64,000 nt of DNA, from assembly GCA_964457945.1 (NCBI GenBank), contig CAYWFX010000006.1:1-64000 (forward strand), given 5' to 3'. The DNA comes from PHAA01 sp964457945. GTDB lineage: Bacteria > Bacillota > Syntrophomonadia > Syntrophomonadales > Syntrophomonadaceae. The notes beneath the pieces are model-generated. The model had not been told where the DNA came from. It worked only from the letters and a program-made list of their open reading frames with translations, and searched no databases. The position numbers and the translations under genes were made by a program. Below, piece after piece: positions 23,865 through 32,898 of the stretch. Numbering within the stretch: position 1 is the first letter of the stretch; the number at the start of each line of letters is the position of its first letter.

Positions 23865-24956
23865 TTACGCGTTTTGGGCGGCATCTTGGTATTCTTTAAC
23901 GAGGGTATCCATCAATTCCTTAACGGAAGTAATTTCTTCACAGCGATGCACATTCTCACCGGCAAAGGCTAACCCGTGCTTCATGTTCCCCTTCTGGGCG
24001 TTCATTAAAGCTATAGCAATACAATAGGGGCTGTTCTGATAGTCGCAGGTTGAAATGCAATGGTAAGGGCATTTGAAAGGTGTTTTCTTACCGGCTTGGA
24101 CATCATCAATAAATTCGTTGCGTAGCGCTCTTCCCGGCATTCCTACCGGGCTCTTAATAATCAAAGTATCCTCCCGATTGGAATCGAGATAGGCTTGTTT
24201 GAATTTAATCGATGCATCGCATTCATGGGTGGTAACGAAACGGGTAGCCATCTGTACCCCGTCTGCTCCTAACTCTAAAAACCTATAAATGTCTTTGCCA
24301 TCATATATACCTCCACCGGCAATCACCGGGATAGCTTGCTTTTTTTTGTCCACAAATGGTTTCATTTCCTTAATTACTTCGGGAACCAACTTTTCTAAGG
24401 AATAACTGGGATTGCTAATTTCCTCAGCCTTAAACCCGAGATGTCCTCCTGCCATTGGTCCCTCTACTACGATGGCATCAGGCAGATAATTATAGTTATT
24501 CAACCATCGTTTGGAGATGAGAGCGGCCGCTCTACCAGAAGATACGATGGGAACTAACTTAGTTTTGTGGCTCCCGTCTAAAAACTTGGGGAGGGTAAGG
24601 GGAAGTCCAGCCCCGGAAAAAATGATGTCAATTCCTTCCTCAATAGATGTTGTGACCATATCAGCGAAATTGGATAAGGCCACCATAATATTAACCCCTA
24701 AAATTCCCGAGCTGGCCTGACGAGCATTGCGAATCTCATCCCGTAAACGTCGTTTGCAGGCTTCTGGGAAATTTGTGTAACCATCCGGTTCCAGCATACC
24801 GATACCTGCGGCAGCAATCACCCCAATGCCACCCTCGTTGGCTACCGCTGAGGCCAGTCCGGCCATAGACACCCCTACTCCCATTCCTCCCTGAACAATG
24901 GGAATCTTGGCAATTAAATCGCCAATTTGCAATTCTTTTAAAAGCCTGATGCTCAT
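23865..24956 (-). CDS. Nitronate monooxygenase/2-nitropropane dioxygenase-like flavoprotein
   Basis: FMN TIM-barrel protein of the NPD family, 363 residues. Signatures: IPIVQGGMGVGVSMAGLASA at the N-terminus, the EGPMAGGHLGFK motif carrying the His found in nitronate monooxygenases, and the phosphate-binding IPVIAGGGIYDGKDIY and LGADGVQMATRF. Near the C-terminus is a cysteine cluster CPYHCISTCDYQNSPYC not present in FabK, which suggests an Fe-S or zinc site. The ATG at 24956 is six bases after AAGGAG; an ATG 18 bases further out overlaps that site. It is divergent from the fab operon, whose fabK is a distant relative. The physiological substrate is unknown. Confidence 0.85.
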   Translation of the reverse strand: MSIRLLKELQIGDLIAKIPIVQGGMGVGVSMAGLASAVANEGGIGVIAAAGIGMLEPDGYTNFPEACKRRLRDEIRNARQASSGILGVNIMVALSNFADMVTTSIEEGIDIIFSGAGLPLTLPKFLDGSHKTKLVPIVSSGRAAALISKRWLNNYNYLPDAIVVEGPMAGGHLGFKAEEISNPSYSLEKLVPEVIKEMKPFVDKKKQAIPVIAGGGIYDGKDIYRFLELGADGVQMATRFVTTHECDASIKFKQAYLDSNREDTLIIKSPVGMPGRALRNEFIDDVQAGKKTPFKCPYHCISTCDYQNSPYCIAIALMNAQKGNMKHGLAFAGENVHRCEEITSVKELMDTLVKEYQDAAQNA

Positions 24957-25175
24957 ACCATTCTCCTTTATCATTCTTAAATATGTTCATAGCAGTAGTG
25001 GTTTAATATTAAATTCGCATAACCGACCTTGTCAATGTATATGCTATCATTAGCCGGAGGGGGCAGTGCTAGTACAGCTTGTATTAATTCAGATTAGCCG
25101 TTCATGTTAATGATACAATAATAATATTATTATAACTACCAGAACGGATGAATTATACCATAAAAACACCGAGGA

Positions 25176-25193
25176 TATCAGAATATTCTGATA
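25176..25193. promoter_or_regulatory. 18-bp perfect palindrome, candidate fab operator
   Basis: TATCAGAATATTCTGATA is fully self-complementary. It lies between the divergent NPD-like and fabH genes, five bases before the -35 element at 25199. It differs from the FapR box (TTAGTACCTRGTACTAA type). No regulator gene is adjacent. Confidence 0.55.
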
Positions 25194-25198
25194 CTTTG

Positions 25199-25228
25199 TT
25201 GACAAGATGACCTGTCACTGTTTAAACT
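25199..25228 (+). promoter_or_regulatory. Putative promoter of the fab operon
   Basis: TTGACA (25199-25204) matches the -35 consensus; TAAACT (25223-25228), 18 bases later, is an acceptable -10. fabH begins 93 bases downstream. Confidence 0.5.
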
Positions 25229-25320
25229 TATCCCAAGTATTGTACTTTAAGGTTAATTATTTTAAACTATTATAATTCTACTGTTATTCCTAAAGCAAAT
25301 ACGCTTAGAAAGGTCTTAAT

Positions 25321-26313
25321 ATGCAAATGAAAACTAAAGTGCTTGGAATTGGCTATTGTCTACCAGATAAAGTCCTTAGCAACCTAGAGTTGGAGAAGAT
25401 GGTTGACACTAAGGACGAATGGATTATTGAAAGAACTGGGATAAAAGAACGAAGAATAGTGGAGCCAGGGGGGAAAAACTCTGACATCTCAGTAGAAGCG
25501 GCTCGCAGAGCCCTACAGGATGCCAAGATAGATCCGCTGCAACTGGATCTTATCATTGTGGCTACCGCCTCACCGGATATGCCATTCCCTTCTACGGCTT
25601 GTATCGTGCAAGCTCTGTTGGGAGCAAAAAATGCAGCAGCTTTTGACCTGGCAGCCGGTTGTACTGGTTTTATGTATGCCCTATCGGTTGCCGAAAAATA
25701 TTTACTTTCCCCTGAGTACAACCATATACTGATTATCGGTTGCGATATAGTATCCTCGGTTATCGACTATACTGACCGCAATACCTGCATCCTCTTTGGT
25801 GATGGCGGCGGCGCAATGGTGCTGGGCAAGTCGGAAGGTGAATGCGGCATACTCAGCACGAAGATTGGTGCTGATGGGACTGGGGCAGGGCTTCTCTACA
25901 TGCCGGCCGGGGGTTCGGCAATGCCAGCAACCCATGAGACCGTGGAAAAGCGCTTGCATTATCTCAGGATGAACGGCAATGAGATATTCAAATTTGCCAC
26001 CAAAATTGTTTCTCAGACCACTACGGAATTGCTTGATAAAGCTGGCTTGACTTACAACGATATCGATCTTTTTGTGCCTCATCAGGCCAATTTGCGGATA
26101 ATTCAAAGCGCGATGCGGCGCATGAAGCTGCCTCCGGAAAAAGTGGCTATCAATCTGGATTATTGCGGTAATATCTCGGCCGGCTCCATCCCGGTGGCTT
26201 TAGCTCAGTACAATGAAAAACACCCGCTCAGAAGCGGAGCCAATATTCTTATGGTAGCATTTGGAACCGGACTAACTTACGGCGGAGCTATCTTACGCTG
26301 GGGGAGAGATTAA
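25321..26313 (+). CDS. fabH: 3-oxoacyl-ACP synthase III
   Basis: Starts fatty-acid synthesis by condensing acyl-CoA with malonyl-ACP. 330 residues. The catalytic triad is visible: Cys114 in DLAAGCTGFMYAL, His in PHQANLRIIQS and Asn in YCGNISAGSIPVAL. The N-terminal WIIERTGIKERRI is typical. ATG 25321 follows AGAAAGG; ATG 25327 is an alternative. First gene of a nine-gene operon, it abuts fabK with no gap. In branched-chain-using Firmicutes this enzyme selects the primer; selectivity cannot be read here. Confidence 0.96.
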   Translation: MQMKTKVLGIGYCLPDKVLSNLELEKMVDTKDEWIIERTGIKERRIVEPGGKNSDISVEAARRALQDAKIDPLQLDLIIVATASPDMPFPSTACIVQALLGAKNAAAFDLAAGCTGFMYALSVAEKYLLSPEYNHILIIGCDIVSSVIDYTDRNTCILFGDGGGAMVLGKSEGECGILSTKIGADGTGAGLLYMPAGGSAMPATHETVEKRLHYLRMNGNEIFKFATKIVSQTTTELLDKAGLTYNDIDLFVPHQANLRIIQSAMRRMKLPPEKVAINLDYCGNISAGSIPVALAQYNEKHPLRSGANILMVAFGTGLTYGGAILRWGRD

Positions 26314-27258
26314 ATGCTTATCCATACTAGCATTTGTGATTTGTTGGATATTCAATATCCTATTATCCAGGGAGGCATGGCCTGGATCGCAGGAGGAAAG
26401 CTGGCTGCAGCGGTTTCCGAGGCAGGTGGAATGGGAACCATAGGGAGCGGCAATGCTCCCACAGCATGGCTGCAAGAGGAAATTCGCACCGCTCGCGAAA
26501 TAACGTCACGTCCTTTTGCCGTCAATCTGGTACTTACCTCGTCTTACCTGAAAGAAAATTTGGAATTGATTATTAAAGAAAAAATTTCTTTAGTTGCTAC
26601 GGGTGGTGGAAATCCAGGCCCATTTATAGGGATGCTTAAGGAAGCTGGGATAAAGGTTATGCCTGTAGTTGCCTCCGTAGCCCTGGCACGCCGTTTGGAG
26701 CGTTTGGGAGCAGATGCCCTGGTGGTTGAAGGTGCAGAATCCGGTGGACATGTGGGTGAGATGACTACGATGTGCTTGGTTCCTATGGTTGCCGATGAAG
26801 TGAAAGTTCCCATTATTGCTGCCGGAGGAATTGCAGATGGGCGAGGTGTAGTTGCTGCTATAGCTCTGGGTGCACAGGGTGCTCAACTGGGCACTAGATT
26901 TATTTGTGCTCGGGAGGCCAATGTTCATCCTGCTTATCAGGAAAAAGTAATTAAAGTTAGGGATCGATCCACAGTAGTATGTGGCACATCCACTGGTCAT
27001 CCAGTAAGAGCTATACAGAATAGCTTTACTCGTGAGTATCTTAAAGTTGAAAAAGCAGGAGCCGATCAAGAAGTGCTTATTAAGCTAGGCTCCGGGCGTT
27101 ACCCTTTGGCAGCGGTAGAAGGTGATATGGATAACGGCAGTATTTTAGCTGGTCAGGTATCCGGCTTAGTTAAAAAGGTCCAAAGCTCCGCGGAGATTGT
27201 TGAAGAAATCATGGCGGAAACGCTTATTATTCTGCGGAAATTAGGAGGCTTATCATGA
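26314..27258 (+). CDS. fabK: Enoyl-ACP reductase, FMN-dependent
   Basis: Reduces trans-2-enoyl-ACP in the last step of each elongation cycle. 314 residues, FMN TIM barrel of the FabK type. Seen: YPIIQGGMAWIAGGKLAAAV, the VVEGAESGGHVGEMTT segment with the catalytic His, VPIIAAGGIADGRGVVAAI and ALGAQGAQLGTRFI. No FabI gene is in the window. It starts immediately at the fabH stop and overlaps fabD by four bases (ATGA), so translation is coupled. Distinguished from the NPD-like protein at 23865 by lacking the C-terminal cysteine cluster and by its place in the operon. Confidence 0.95.
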   Translation: MLIHTSICDLLDIQYPIIQGGMAWIAGGKLAAAVSEAGGMGTIGSGNAPTAWLQEEIRTAREITSRPFAVNLVLTSSYLKENLELIIKEKISLVATGGGNPGPFIGMLKEAGIKVMPVVASVALARRLERLGADALVVEGAESGGHVGEMTTMCLVPMVADEVKVPIIAAGGIADGRGVVAAIALGAQGAQLGTRFICAREANVHPAYQEKVIKVRDRSTVVCGTSTGHPVRAIQNSFTREYLKVEKAGADQEVLIKLGSGRYPLAAVEGDMDNGSILAGQVSGLVKKVQSSAEIVEEIMAETLIILRKLGGLS

Positions 27259-28178
27259 TAAAACTAGCCTTTGTGTTCCCAGGACAGGGTTCTCAATATA
27301 TTGGCATGGGTAGAGAGCTTGCTGATTCCTTTGAGGAAGCGGCCCAAGTTTTTGCCAGCGCCGATCATATAAGTGGATATAAATTAAGTTCTATATGTTT
27401 TGAAGGTCCCCAGGAATTGTTGGATCAAACTGTTTATTCACAACCGGCTATACTAGTAACGAGCTTGGCATGTCTTGCGGTAGCTAAAAAACATGGACTA
27501 TCAGCCCAGCTTATGGCTGGTTTGAGTTTAGGAGAATACACTGCTTTAACAGCGGCAGGCGCAATTAGCCTAGAAGAAGCTTTGCCACTAGTAATGGCCA
27601 GAGCCGCTTTGATGCAGGAAGCGGTTCCGCTGGGAACTGGTGCTATGGCAGCAGTTATAGGTGTAGATAATGCAGTAGTGGAGCATATTTGCAGTCAGGT
27701 GGAGGGAATTGTAAGTATAGCCAACTACAACTGCCCAGGGCAGTTGGTTATATCAGGTGAAAAGAGTGCAGTAGAGGAAGCGTCCGGACTGCTCAAACAA
27801 GAGGGGGCCAAAACCAAATTGCTGGCCATCAGTGTCCCTTCCCATAGTCCCTTATTGCAGGATTGTGCCCGTAGTTTTGCCCAAGAGATTGCCAGGGTAA
27901 AGTTTCATGAACCAGTTGTCGGGGTTGTTTCCAATGTAAATGCTGAGGTGAATTCAGCCCTGGAAATTCCCAGTTTGCTGGCGGAGCAACTATATTCGCC
28001 GGTGCGTTGGGAACAAAGCGTTCGCTACATGATGAGCAAGGTTGATTACTTTATAGAGATAGGACCAGGTTCCAGTCTTTCGGGATTAATTAAAAAAATT
28101 GATAAAACTAAGATATTAGGACAGATAGATGATAATAAATCACTGCAAAAACTTATGGAGAAGGTGAAGGAGATATGA
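27255..28178 (+). CDS. fabD: Malonyl-CoA:ACP transacylase
   Basis: Loads malonyl groups onto ACP. 307 residues. The nucleophile elbow GLSLGEYTAL contains Ser91. The PGQGSQYIGMGREL motif at the N-terminus and the His in SVPSHSPLLQ complete the active site. It overlaps fabK and fabG by four bases on each side, so the block fabK-fabD-fabG is tightly coupled. Confidence 0.96.
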   Translation: MIKLAFVFPGQGSQYIGMGRELADSFEEAAQVFASADHISGYKLSSICFEGPQELLDQTVYSQPAILVTSLACLAVAKKHGLSAQLMAGLSLGEYTALTAAGAISLEEALPLVMARAALMQEAVPLGTGAMAAVIGVDNAVVEHICSQVEGIVSIANYNCPGQLVISGEKSAVEEASGLLKQEGAKTKLLAISVPSHSPLLQDCARSFAQEIARVKFHEPVVGVVSNVNAEVNSALEIPSLLAEQLYSPVRWEQSVRYMMSKVDYFIEIGPGSSLSGLIKKIDKTKILGQIDDNKSLQKLMEKVKEI

Positions 28179-28930
28179 ACCAGCCGACTGCATTGGTAAC
28201 CGGAAGTTCACGTGGCATTGGTAGGACCATAGCTATACACTTGGCCCAAAATGGATTTAAGGTTGCAGTCAATTACTATAATAAGGGCGAGGAAGCTCAA
28301 AATTTAGAACAGGCCCAGGAAGTTTTAGGTATAATTGAAGCCGCAGGAGGGTCAGGGGTGATAATCGGCGCTGATGTATCTACCCCCGAAGGCGCAACTG
28401 AATTGGTGGAAAAAACCGTAGCCAGCCTGGGGGGCATCGATATACTGGTGAACAATGCAGGGATCAATAAAGATCAACTGTTGTTACGAATGAGCAATAC
28501 CCAGTGGCATGATGTAATAGATACTAATTTGTCGTCAGCTTTCTATTGTTCAAAGGCGGCTCTCAAGTATATGATAAAAAGGAGATATGGAAGAATCATA
28601 AATATATCTTCGGTAGTAGGAATGGGCGGCAATGCTGGTCAAGCTCACTATGCGGCTTCTAAAGCAGGTTTGCTGGGATTTACCTATTCAATAGCTAAGG
28701 AATACGGGCCTCGCGGTATCACTGCTAATGCGGTAGCTCCTGGTTATATTGAAAGCGATATGACCAATAAGCTTAGTCCCGAGGTCAGTGCCAAAATGGT
28801 AGAACAAATCCCTGTAGGTAGACTGGGTAAGCCTGAGGATGTTGCCTTTCTGGTAGCTTTCCTGGCTTCACCGGCAGCATCCTACATAAATGGTCAGGTT
28901 ATCCGAGTCGATGGTGGTATGTCTTTTTAG
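28175..28930 (+). CDS. fabG: 3-oxoacyl-ACP reductase
   Basis: NADPH-dependent short-chain dehydrogenase, 251 residues. The cofactor motif is VTGSSRGIGRTIA near the N-terminus, with NNAG (DILVNNAGINKDQ). The catalytic Ser is in INISSVVGMGG, with Tyr and Lys in AHYAASKAGLLGF. The operon position fixes the substrate as 3-oxoacyl-ACP. An insertion-like NKGEEAQNLEQAQEVLG stretch makes the early alpha region slightly longer than usual. Confidence 0.95.
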   Translation: MNQPTALVTGSSRGIGRTIAIHLAQNGFKVAVNYYNKGEEAQNLEQAQEVLGIIEAAGGSGVIIGADVSTPEGATELVEKTVASLGGIDILVNNAGINKDQLLLRMSNTQWHDVIDTNLSSAFYCSKAALKYMIKRRYGRIINISSVVGMGGNAGQAHYAASKAGLLGFTYSIAKEYGPRGITANAVAPGYIESDMTNKLSPEVSAKMVEQIPVGRLGKPEDVAFLVAFLASPAASYINGQVIRVDGGMSF

Positions 28931-28962
28931 TTTCTAATTAATTTTATTGAGGAGGGTTTATT

Positions 28963-29205
28963 ATGTCAGTATTTGAAACCGTAAAAAAAATTATCGTGGA
29001 AGTAAAGGATATTTCAGGGGATGACATCCAGCTTGAATCCCGCTTTGAAGAGGATCTGGAAGCAGATTCCCTGGACGTGGTGGAAATGATCATGCTAATA
29101 GAAGAAGAATACGAATTCGAAATACCCGAAGAAATAGCCGAAAAACTTAAGACGGTCAAAGATGTAGTCGATTACATCGAAAAACACCTGGCTGAAAATG
29201 CATAA
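28963..29205 (+). CDS. acpP: Acyl carrier protein
   Basis: 80-residue acidic helical protein. The phosphopantetheine attachment Ser lies in LEADSLDVVEMIML. It carries growing acyl chains for the neighbouring Fab enzymes. The ribosome binding site GAGGAGG precedes ATG 28963, strong as expected for an abundant protein. Spacing to fabG is 32 bases and to fabF 14. Confidence 0.97.
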   Translation: MSVFETVKKIIVEVKDISGDDIQLESRFEEDLEADSLDVVEMIMLIEEEYEFEIPEEIAEKLKTVKDVVDYIEKHLAENA

Positions 29206-29219
29206 GATGAGGTGATAAT

Positions 29220-30464
29220 TTGACGCCACGGAGAGTTGTAATCAGCGGCATGGGAACTATTTGTCCCATTGCCCATAATGCGAAGGATTTTTGGACGAAG
29301 CTGGTGGAAGGACAGAGCGGGGTGGGTATCATTGACCGCTTTGATCCCAGCGATTATCCAACTAAAATTGCCGCTCAGGTAAAGGATTTTAATGCGCAGG
29401 ACTATATGCCCCGTACCGAGGCTAGACGCATGGATCTCTTTATTCAGTATGCCTGTGCGGCTTCCCGACTGGCCTTAGAGGATGCCAATCTGGAATTAAA
29501 AAAATACGATCCGGATCGAGCTGGAGTTTTGATTGGGTCAGGTAATGGTGGGCTGGATACTTTTGAAAAACAATGCCAGGTATTGCAAAAGCGAGGAGTA
29601 GGCGGAATAAGCCCATTTTTTATTCCCATGCTTATTCCCAATATGGCAGCCGGTCAAGTTTCCATAATGTTTGGAGCCCGTGGGCCCAGCAGCTGCTCGG
29701 TTACGGCCTGTGCGACGGGTACCAATTCTATCGGAGATGCTTTCCGTATAATTCAGAATGGAGCCGCTGATATCATGATAAGCGGAGGTACCGAAGCGCC
29801 CATTACCCCACTGAGCATAGCCGGTTTTTGCGCAATGAAAGCCTTATCTACCCGCAATGATCAACCCGAAAAAGCCTGTCGTCCTTTCGATATTGATCGG
29901 GATGGCTTTGTTATGGGTGAAGGGGCCGGGATTGTTATCCTGGAAGAACTTGAGCATGCTTTGAAACGGGGTGCCAATATTTATGCCGAATTAATAGGCT
30001 ACGGCAGCAGTTCGGATGCCTACCACATGGTCCAGCCCGATCCTGAAGGAAACGGAGCTGCTCGTGCTTTAACCGCTGCCTTGACTGAAGCTGGGATTAA
30101 AGCTGGAGAAATAGACTATATGAATGCCCATGGTACTGGCACTCATTTTAATGACATGGTAGAAACCAAAGCCCTTAAACAAGTTTTGGGTTCAGATAGA
30201 AATAAAATGGCGATCAATTCTACCAAAGCAGCTACTGGGCACATGCTGGGAGCGGCTGGTGCAGTTGAACTTATTGCCAGCGTTTTAAGCTGTAACCATG
30301 ACCTGATCACCCCCACTCTGAATCTGGATAACCCTGACCCAGAGTGTGATCTTGATTACGTCAGGGGAGAGGCAAGAGTACGGCATATAGAAATAGCTGC
30401 CTCGGAATCTCTGGGTTTTGGGGGGCATAATGCTGTTCTCATAATAAGAAAATTTAGACAATAG
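29220..30464 (+). CDS. fabF: 3-oxoacyl-ACP synthase II
   Basis: Elongating condensing enzyme, 414 residues. The Cys-His-His triad is seen: Cys164 in SVTACATGTNSIGDA, His in MNAHGTGTHFNDM and His in AATGHMLGAAGAVE. The start is TTG 29220 after GAGGTGATAA; no suitable ATG lies nearby and the family N-terminus RRVVISGMGTICP begins right there. Preceded by acpP and followed after ten bases by fabZ. Confidence 0.96.
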   Translation: MTPRRVVISGMGTICPIAHNAKDFWTKLVEGQSGVGIIDRFDPSDYPTKIAAQVKDFNAQDYMPRTEARRMDLFIQYACAASRLALEDANLELKKYDPDRAGVLIGSGNGGLDTFEKQCQVLQKRGVGGISPFFIPMLIPNMAAGQVSIMFGARGPSSCSVTACATGTNSIGDAFRIIQNGAADIMISGGTEAPITPLSIAGFCAMKALSTRNDQPEKACRPFDIDRDGFVMGEGAGIVILEELEHALKRGANIYAELIGYGSSSDAYHMVQPDPEGNGAARALTAALTEAGIKAGEIDYMNAHGTGTHFNDMVETKALKQVLGSDRNKMAINSTKAATGHMLGAAGAVELIASVLSCNHDLITPTLNLDNPDPECDLDYVRGEARVRHIEIAASESLGFGGHNAVLIIRKFRQ

Positions 30465-30474
30465 AGGTTAAGTT

Positions 30475-30915
30475 ATGGATATAAATGAAATAATGCAAAT
30501 CCTACCTCATCGTTATCCTTTTCTTCTAGTAGATAGGATTATCGAAATTGAACCTGGTGTAAGAGCGGTAGGTATTAAGAATGTCACCATCAATGAACCT
30601 CATTTCGCCGGTCATTTTCCAAGTCGGCCTATTATGCCCGGGGTTCTAATGATTGAAGCTATGGCACAGGTAGGAGCCTGTGCCCTTTTTAGCCAGGATA
30701 AATATCGGGGTCAACTGGGTTTTTTAGCCGGAGTTGAAAAGATGCGCTTTAAGCGCCAGGCCGTTCCCGGTGATAGCCTAATAATTAAATGTGAGGTAAT
30801 AAAAATAAAAAGCAATTTCGGATGGTTTAAAGGAGAAATTCATATTCAAAACGATTTAGTATGTCGGGGTGAACTCATGTTTGGGATGGAGAAATCATCT
30901 CGAAAGGATGATTAG
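30475..30915 (+). CDS. fabZ: 3-hydroxyacyl-ACP dehydratase
   Basis: Dehydrates 3-hydroxyacyl-ACP to trans-2-enoyl-ACP. 146 residues, hot-dog fold. The signatures are ILPHRYPFLLVDRI and the active-site HFAGHFPSRPIMPGVLMIEA, carrying the catalytic His and Glu. The C-terminus ends one base before the accD start. FabA-like isomerase features are not visible, so how unsaturated acids are made is not shown by this operon. Confidence 0.96.
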   Translation: MDINEIMQILPHRYPFLLVDRIIEIEPGVRAVGIKNVTINEPHFAGHFPSRPIMPGVLMIEAMAQVGACALFSQDKYRGQLGFLAGVEKMRFKRQAVPGDSLIIKCEVIKIKSNFGWFKGEIHIQNDLVCRGELMFGMEKSSRKDD

Positions 30916-30916
30916 C

Positions 30917-31777
30917 ATGTTTAACCCTACCTATAAGAAAAAAGCTTATATTGATCTTTCGAGTGCCAAGAAAAACCATCCTTCATTTGATAGTAGAGAG
31001 GGTAATTTTTCTTGTCCGTCCTGCTCAGCGTGGTTATCAGAAGCTCAGAAAATACAGAATAACGACTTTTGCCCCCGTTGCAGCTACTATTTTACAACCA
31101 GTGCCTGGGAACGAATTTATTCCATTAGTGACGAGAATAGCTTCGAGGAATGGGATACCAATCTTTCCACACTGAATCCTCTGGAATTTCCCGAATATGA
31201 AGAAAAGCTGTCCAAAGCGAAAGAGGAAACGGTTTTATCCGAAGCCATTATCACTGGAAAGGCTAGCATTGGGGGATTTCAGGTAGTATTAGCAGCGATG
31301 GATGCTCGCTTTATGATGGGGAGCATGGGTTCAGTAGTAGGAGAAAAGATTTGCCGCGCCATGGAAAAGGCTATCCTGCATTCACTTCCATTTATTATCT
31401 TTTGCTGCTCAGGTGGTGCGCGTATGCAGGAGGGGATGCTGTCTTTAATGCAGATGGCAAAAACCAGCGCTGCTGTTGGGCGTCTAAATGATGCGGGACT
31501 ATTATATATATCAATACTTACTCATCCCACCACTGGAGGGGTTACAGCTAGCTTTGCATCTCTGGCCGACATTATCATTGCAGAGCCCGGTGCGTTGATT
31601 GGCTTTACCGGTCCCCGGGTTATTCAGCAAACCTTGGGAGAAAAGCTGCCTCCAGGCTTTCAGCGCGCTGAATATCTTATGAAACACGGAATGATTGACA
31701 TTGTTCAACCCCGGTTGGAGATGCGTTCTTTGCTGATACGCCTATTGAACGTTCATCAAGGAGGAAATCATGCCTAA
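30917..31777 (+). CDS. accD: Acetyl-CoA carboxylase carboxyltransferase beta subunit
   Basis: With AccA transfers carboxyl from biotin to acetyl-CoA, giving malonyl-CoA. 286 residues. The N-terminal zinc ribbon has CPSCSAWL and FCPRCSYYF. The carboxyltransferase core includes FIIFCCSGGARMQEGMLSL and GFTGPRVIQQTLGEKLP. ATG 30917 is used, with GAAAGGATGA before it; the open frame reaches back into fabZ but without support. It overlaps accA by eight bases. accB and accC, often found in such operons, are absent here. Confidence 0.95.
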   Translation: MFNPTYKKKAYIDLSSAKKNHPSFDSREGNFSCPSCSAWLSEAQKIQNNDFCPRCSYYFTTSAWERIYSISDENSFEEWDTNLSTLNPLEFPEYEEKLSKAKEETVLSEAIITGKASIGGFQVVLAAMDARFMMGSMGSVVGEKICRAMEKAILHSLPFIIFCCSGGARMQEGMLSLMQMAKTSAAVGRLNDAGLLYISILTHPTTGGVTASFASLADIIIAEPGALIGFTGPRVIQQTLGEKLPPGFQRAEYLMKHGMIDIVQPRLEMRSLLIRLLNVHQGGNHA

Positions 31778-32726
31778 AAGAGAATTCGAATTCGAGTCGA
31801 CATACAAGCTGTTAGAATCGAAACTAGACGAACTTAAAGACCTGTCAGTTAAACTTGATTGTGATTTCAGTACCGAAATTGCCAGCGTAGAAAAGCGTAT
31901 CAATCAACTAAAAGAGGAAAGATATAAGCATTTAACTCCCTGGGAGCAGGTTCTTTTGGCACGAGATCTGGAAAGGCCTATGACCAGGGATTACATTAAA
32001 TTGCTTTGCACTGAATTTATTGAATTGCACGGAGATCGGCTATATGGAGATGACCCTGCCATCGTTGGTGGAGTTGGAGTATTCTGTGGGCGGGCAGTTA
32101 CTGTGCTAGGACATCAAAAAGGTAAAGACACCCCCGACAATATTATTCACAATTTCGGTATGCCTCACCCAGAAGGGTATCGTAAGGCACATCGCCTCTT
32201 GCTGGAGGCTGAGAAGTTTAACCGCCCGGTCTTAACTTTTATTAACACACCTGGGGCTTATCCTGGAACCCAAGCTGAAGAACGCGGGCAGGCTTGGGCT
32301 ATATCTCAATTATTGCTTTGCCTGAGCAAGTTAAAGGTGCCGGTCATATCAGTTATTACTGGCGAGGGAGGCAGCGGAGGTGCTTTAGCCCTGACTGTTG
32401 CGGATCGGATTTTGATGCTTTCCAACGCTGTATATTCGGTGGCTTCGCCGGAGACTTGTGCCTCTATTTTATTTAGAGATATTAAAAGAGCCGACGAAAT
32501 GGCATCTGCATTAAAAATGAATGCCAGCGCTCTTAAGGAAATAGAAATTGTAGATGAGGTTATAGAAGAACCCGCCTTGGAGCCTCTTCAAGATTCACCC
32601 ATTTTTATCAAGTCATTAAAACGCAGTATAAAAAAACATCTGGACGATATATGTTCTCAGAATATACAAGAATTGCTGGAGCAACGCTACCTGCGTTTAA
32701 GGCAAATTGGTATGTTTAACGAATAG
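31770..32726 (+). CDS. accA: Acetyl-CoA carboxylase carboxyltransferase alpha subunit
   Basis: Partner of AccD, 318 residues. Family segments: LTPWEQVLLARDLERPMTRD, FGMPHPEGYRKAHRLLLEAE, INTPGAYPGTQAEERGQAWA and GEGGSGGALALTVADRILM, with the oxyanion-hole glycines. It is the last gene of the fab-acc operon and is followed by a terminator at 32735. Confidence 0.96.
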   Translation: MPKREFEFESTYKLLESKLDELKDLSVKLDCDFSTEIASVEKRINQLKEERYKHLTPWEQVLLARDLERPMTRDYIKLLCTEFIELHGDRLYGDDPAIVGGVGVFCGRAVTVLGHQKGKDTPDNIIHNFGMPHPEGYRKAHRLLLEAEKFNRPVLTFINTPGAYPGTQAEERGQAWAISQLLLCLSKLKVPVISVITGEGGSGGALALTVADRILMLSNAVYSVASPETCASILFRDIKRADEMASALKMNASALKEIEIVDEVIEEPALEPLQDSPIFIKSLKRSIKKHLDDICSQNIQELLEQRYLRLRQIGMFNE

Positions 32727-32734
32727 AATATTGT

Positions 32735-32776
32735 AAAAAGGTGTGGCAGGGGACGGTTCTCTGACACACCTTTTTT
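32735..32776 (+). terminator. Terminator of the fab-acc operon, with a GGGGACGGTTCT element in the loop
   Basis: AAAAAGGTGTG (32735-32745) pairs perfectly with CACACCTTTTT (32765-32775). The loop holds GGGGACGGTTCTCTGA, an intergenic element also found near 12549 and at 36058-36098. Confidence 0.8.
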
Positions 32777-32898
32777 ATGTTCGGGTGTGTCAAAAAACCG
32801 CCTTCTATCATACCCTATTTCTTTTTCCATACAAAATTAGACTTATAATCCTTGGTTATGCTAAAATGTACCTGTTAAGCGAAATGGAGGTGATACCT

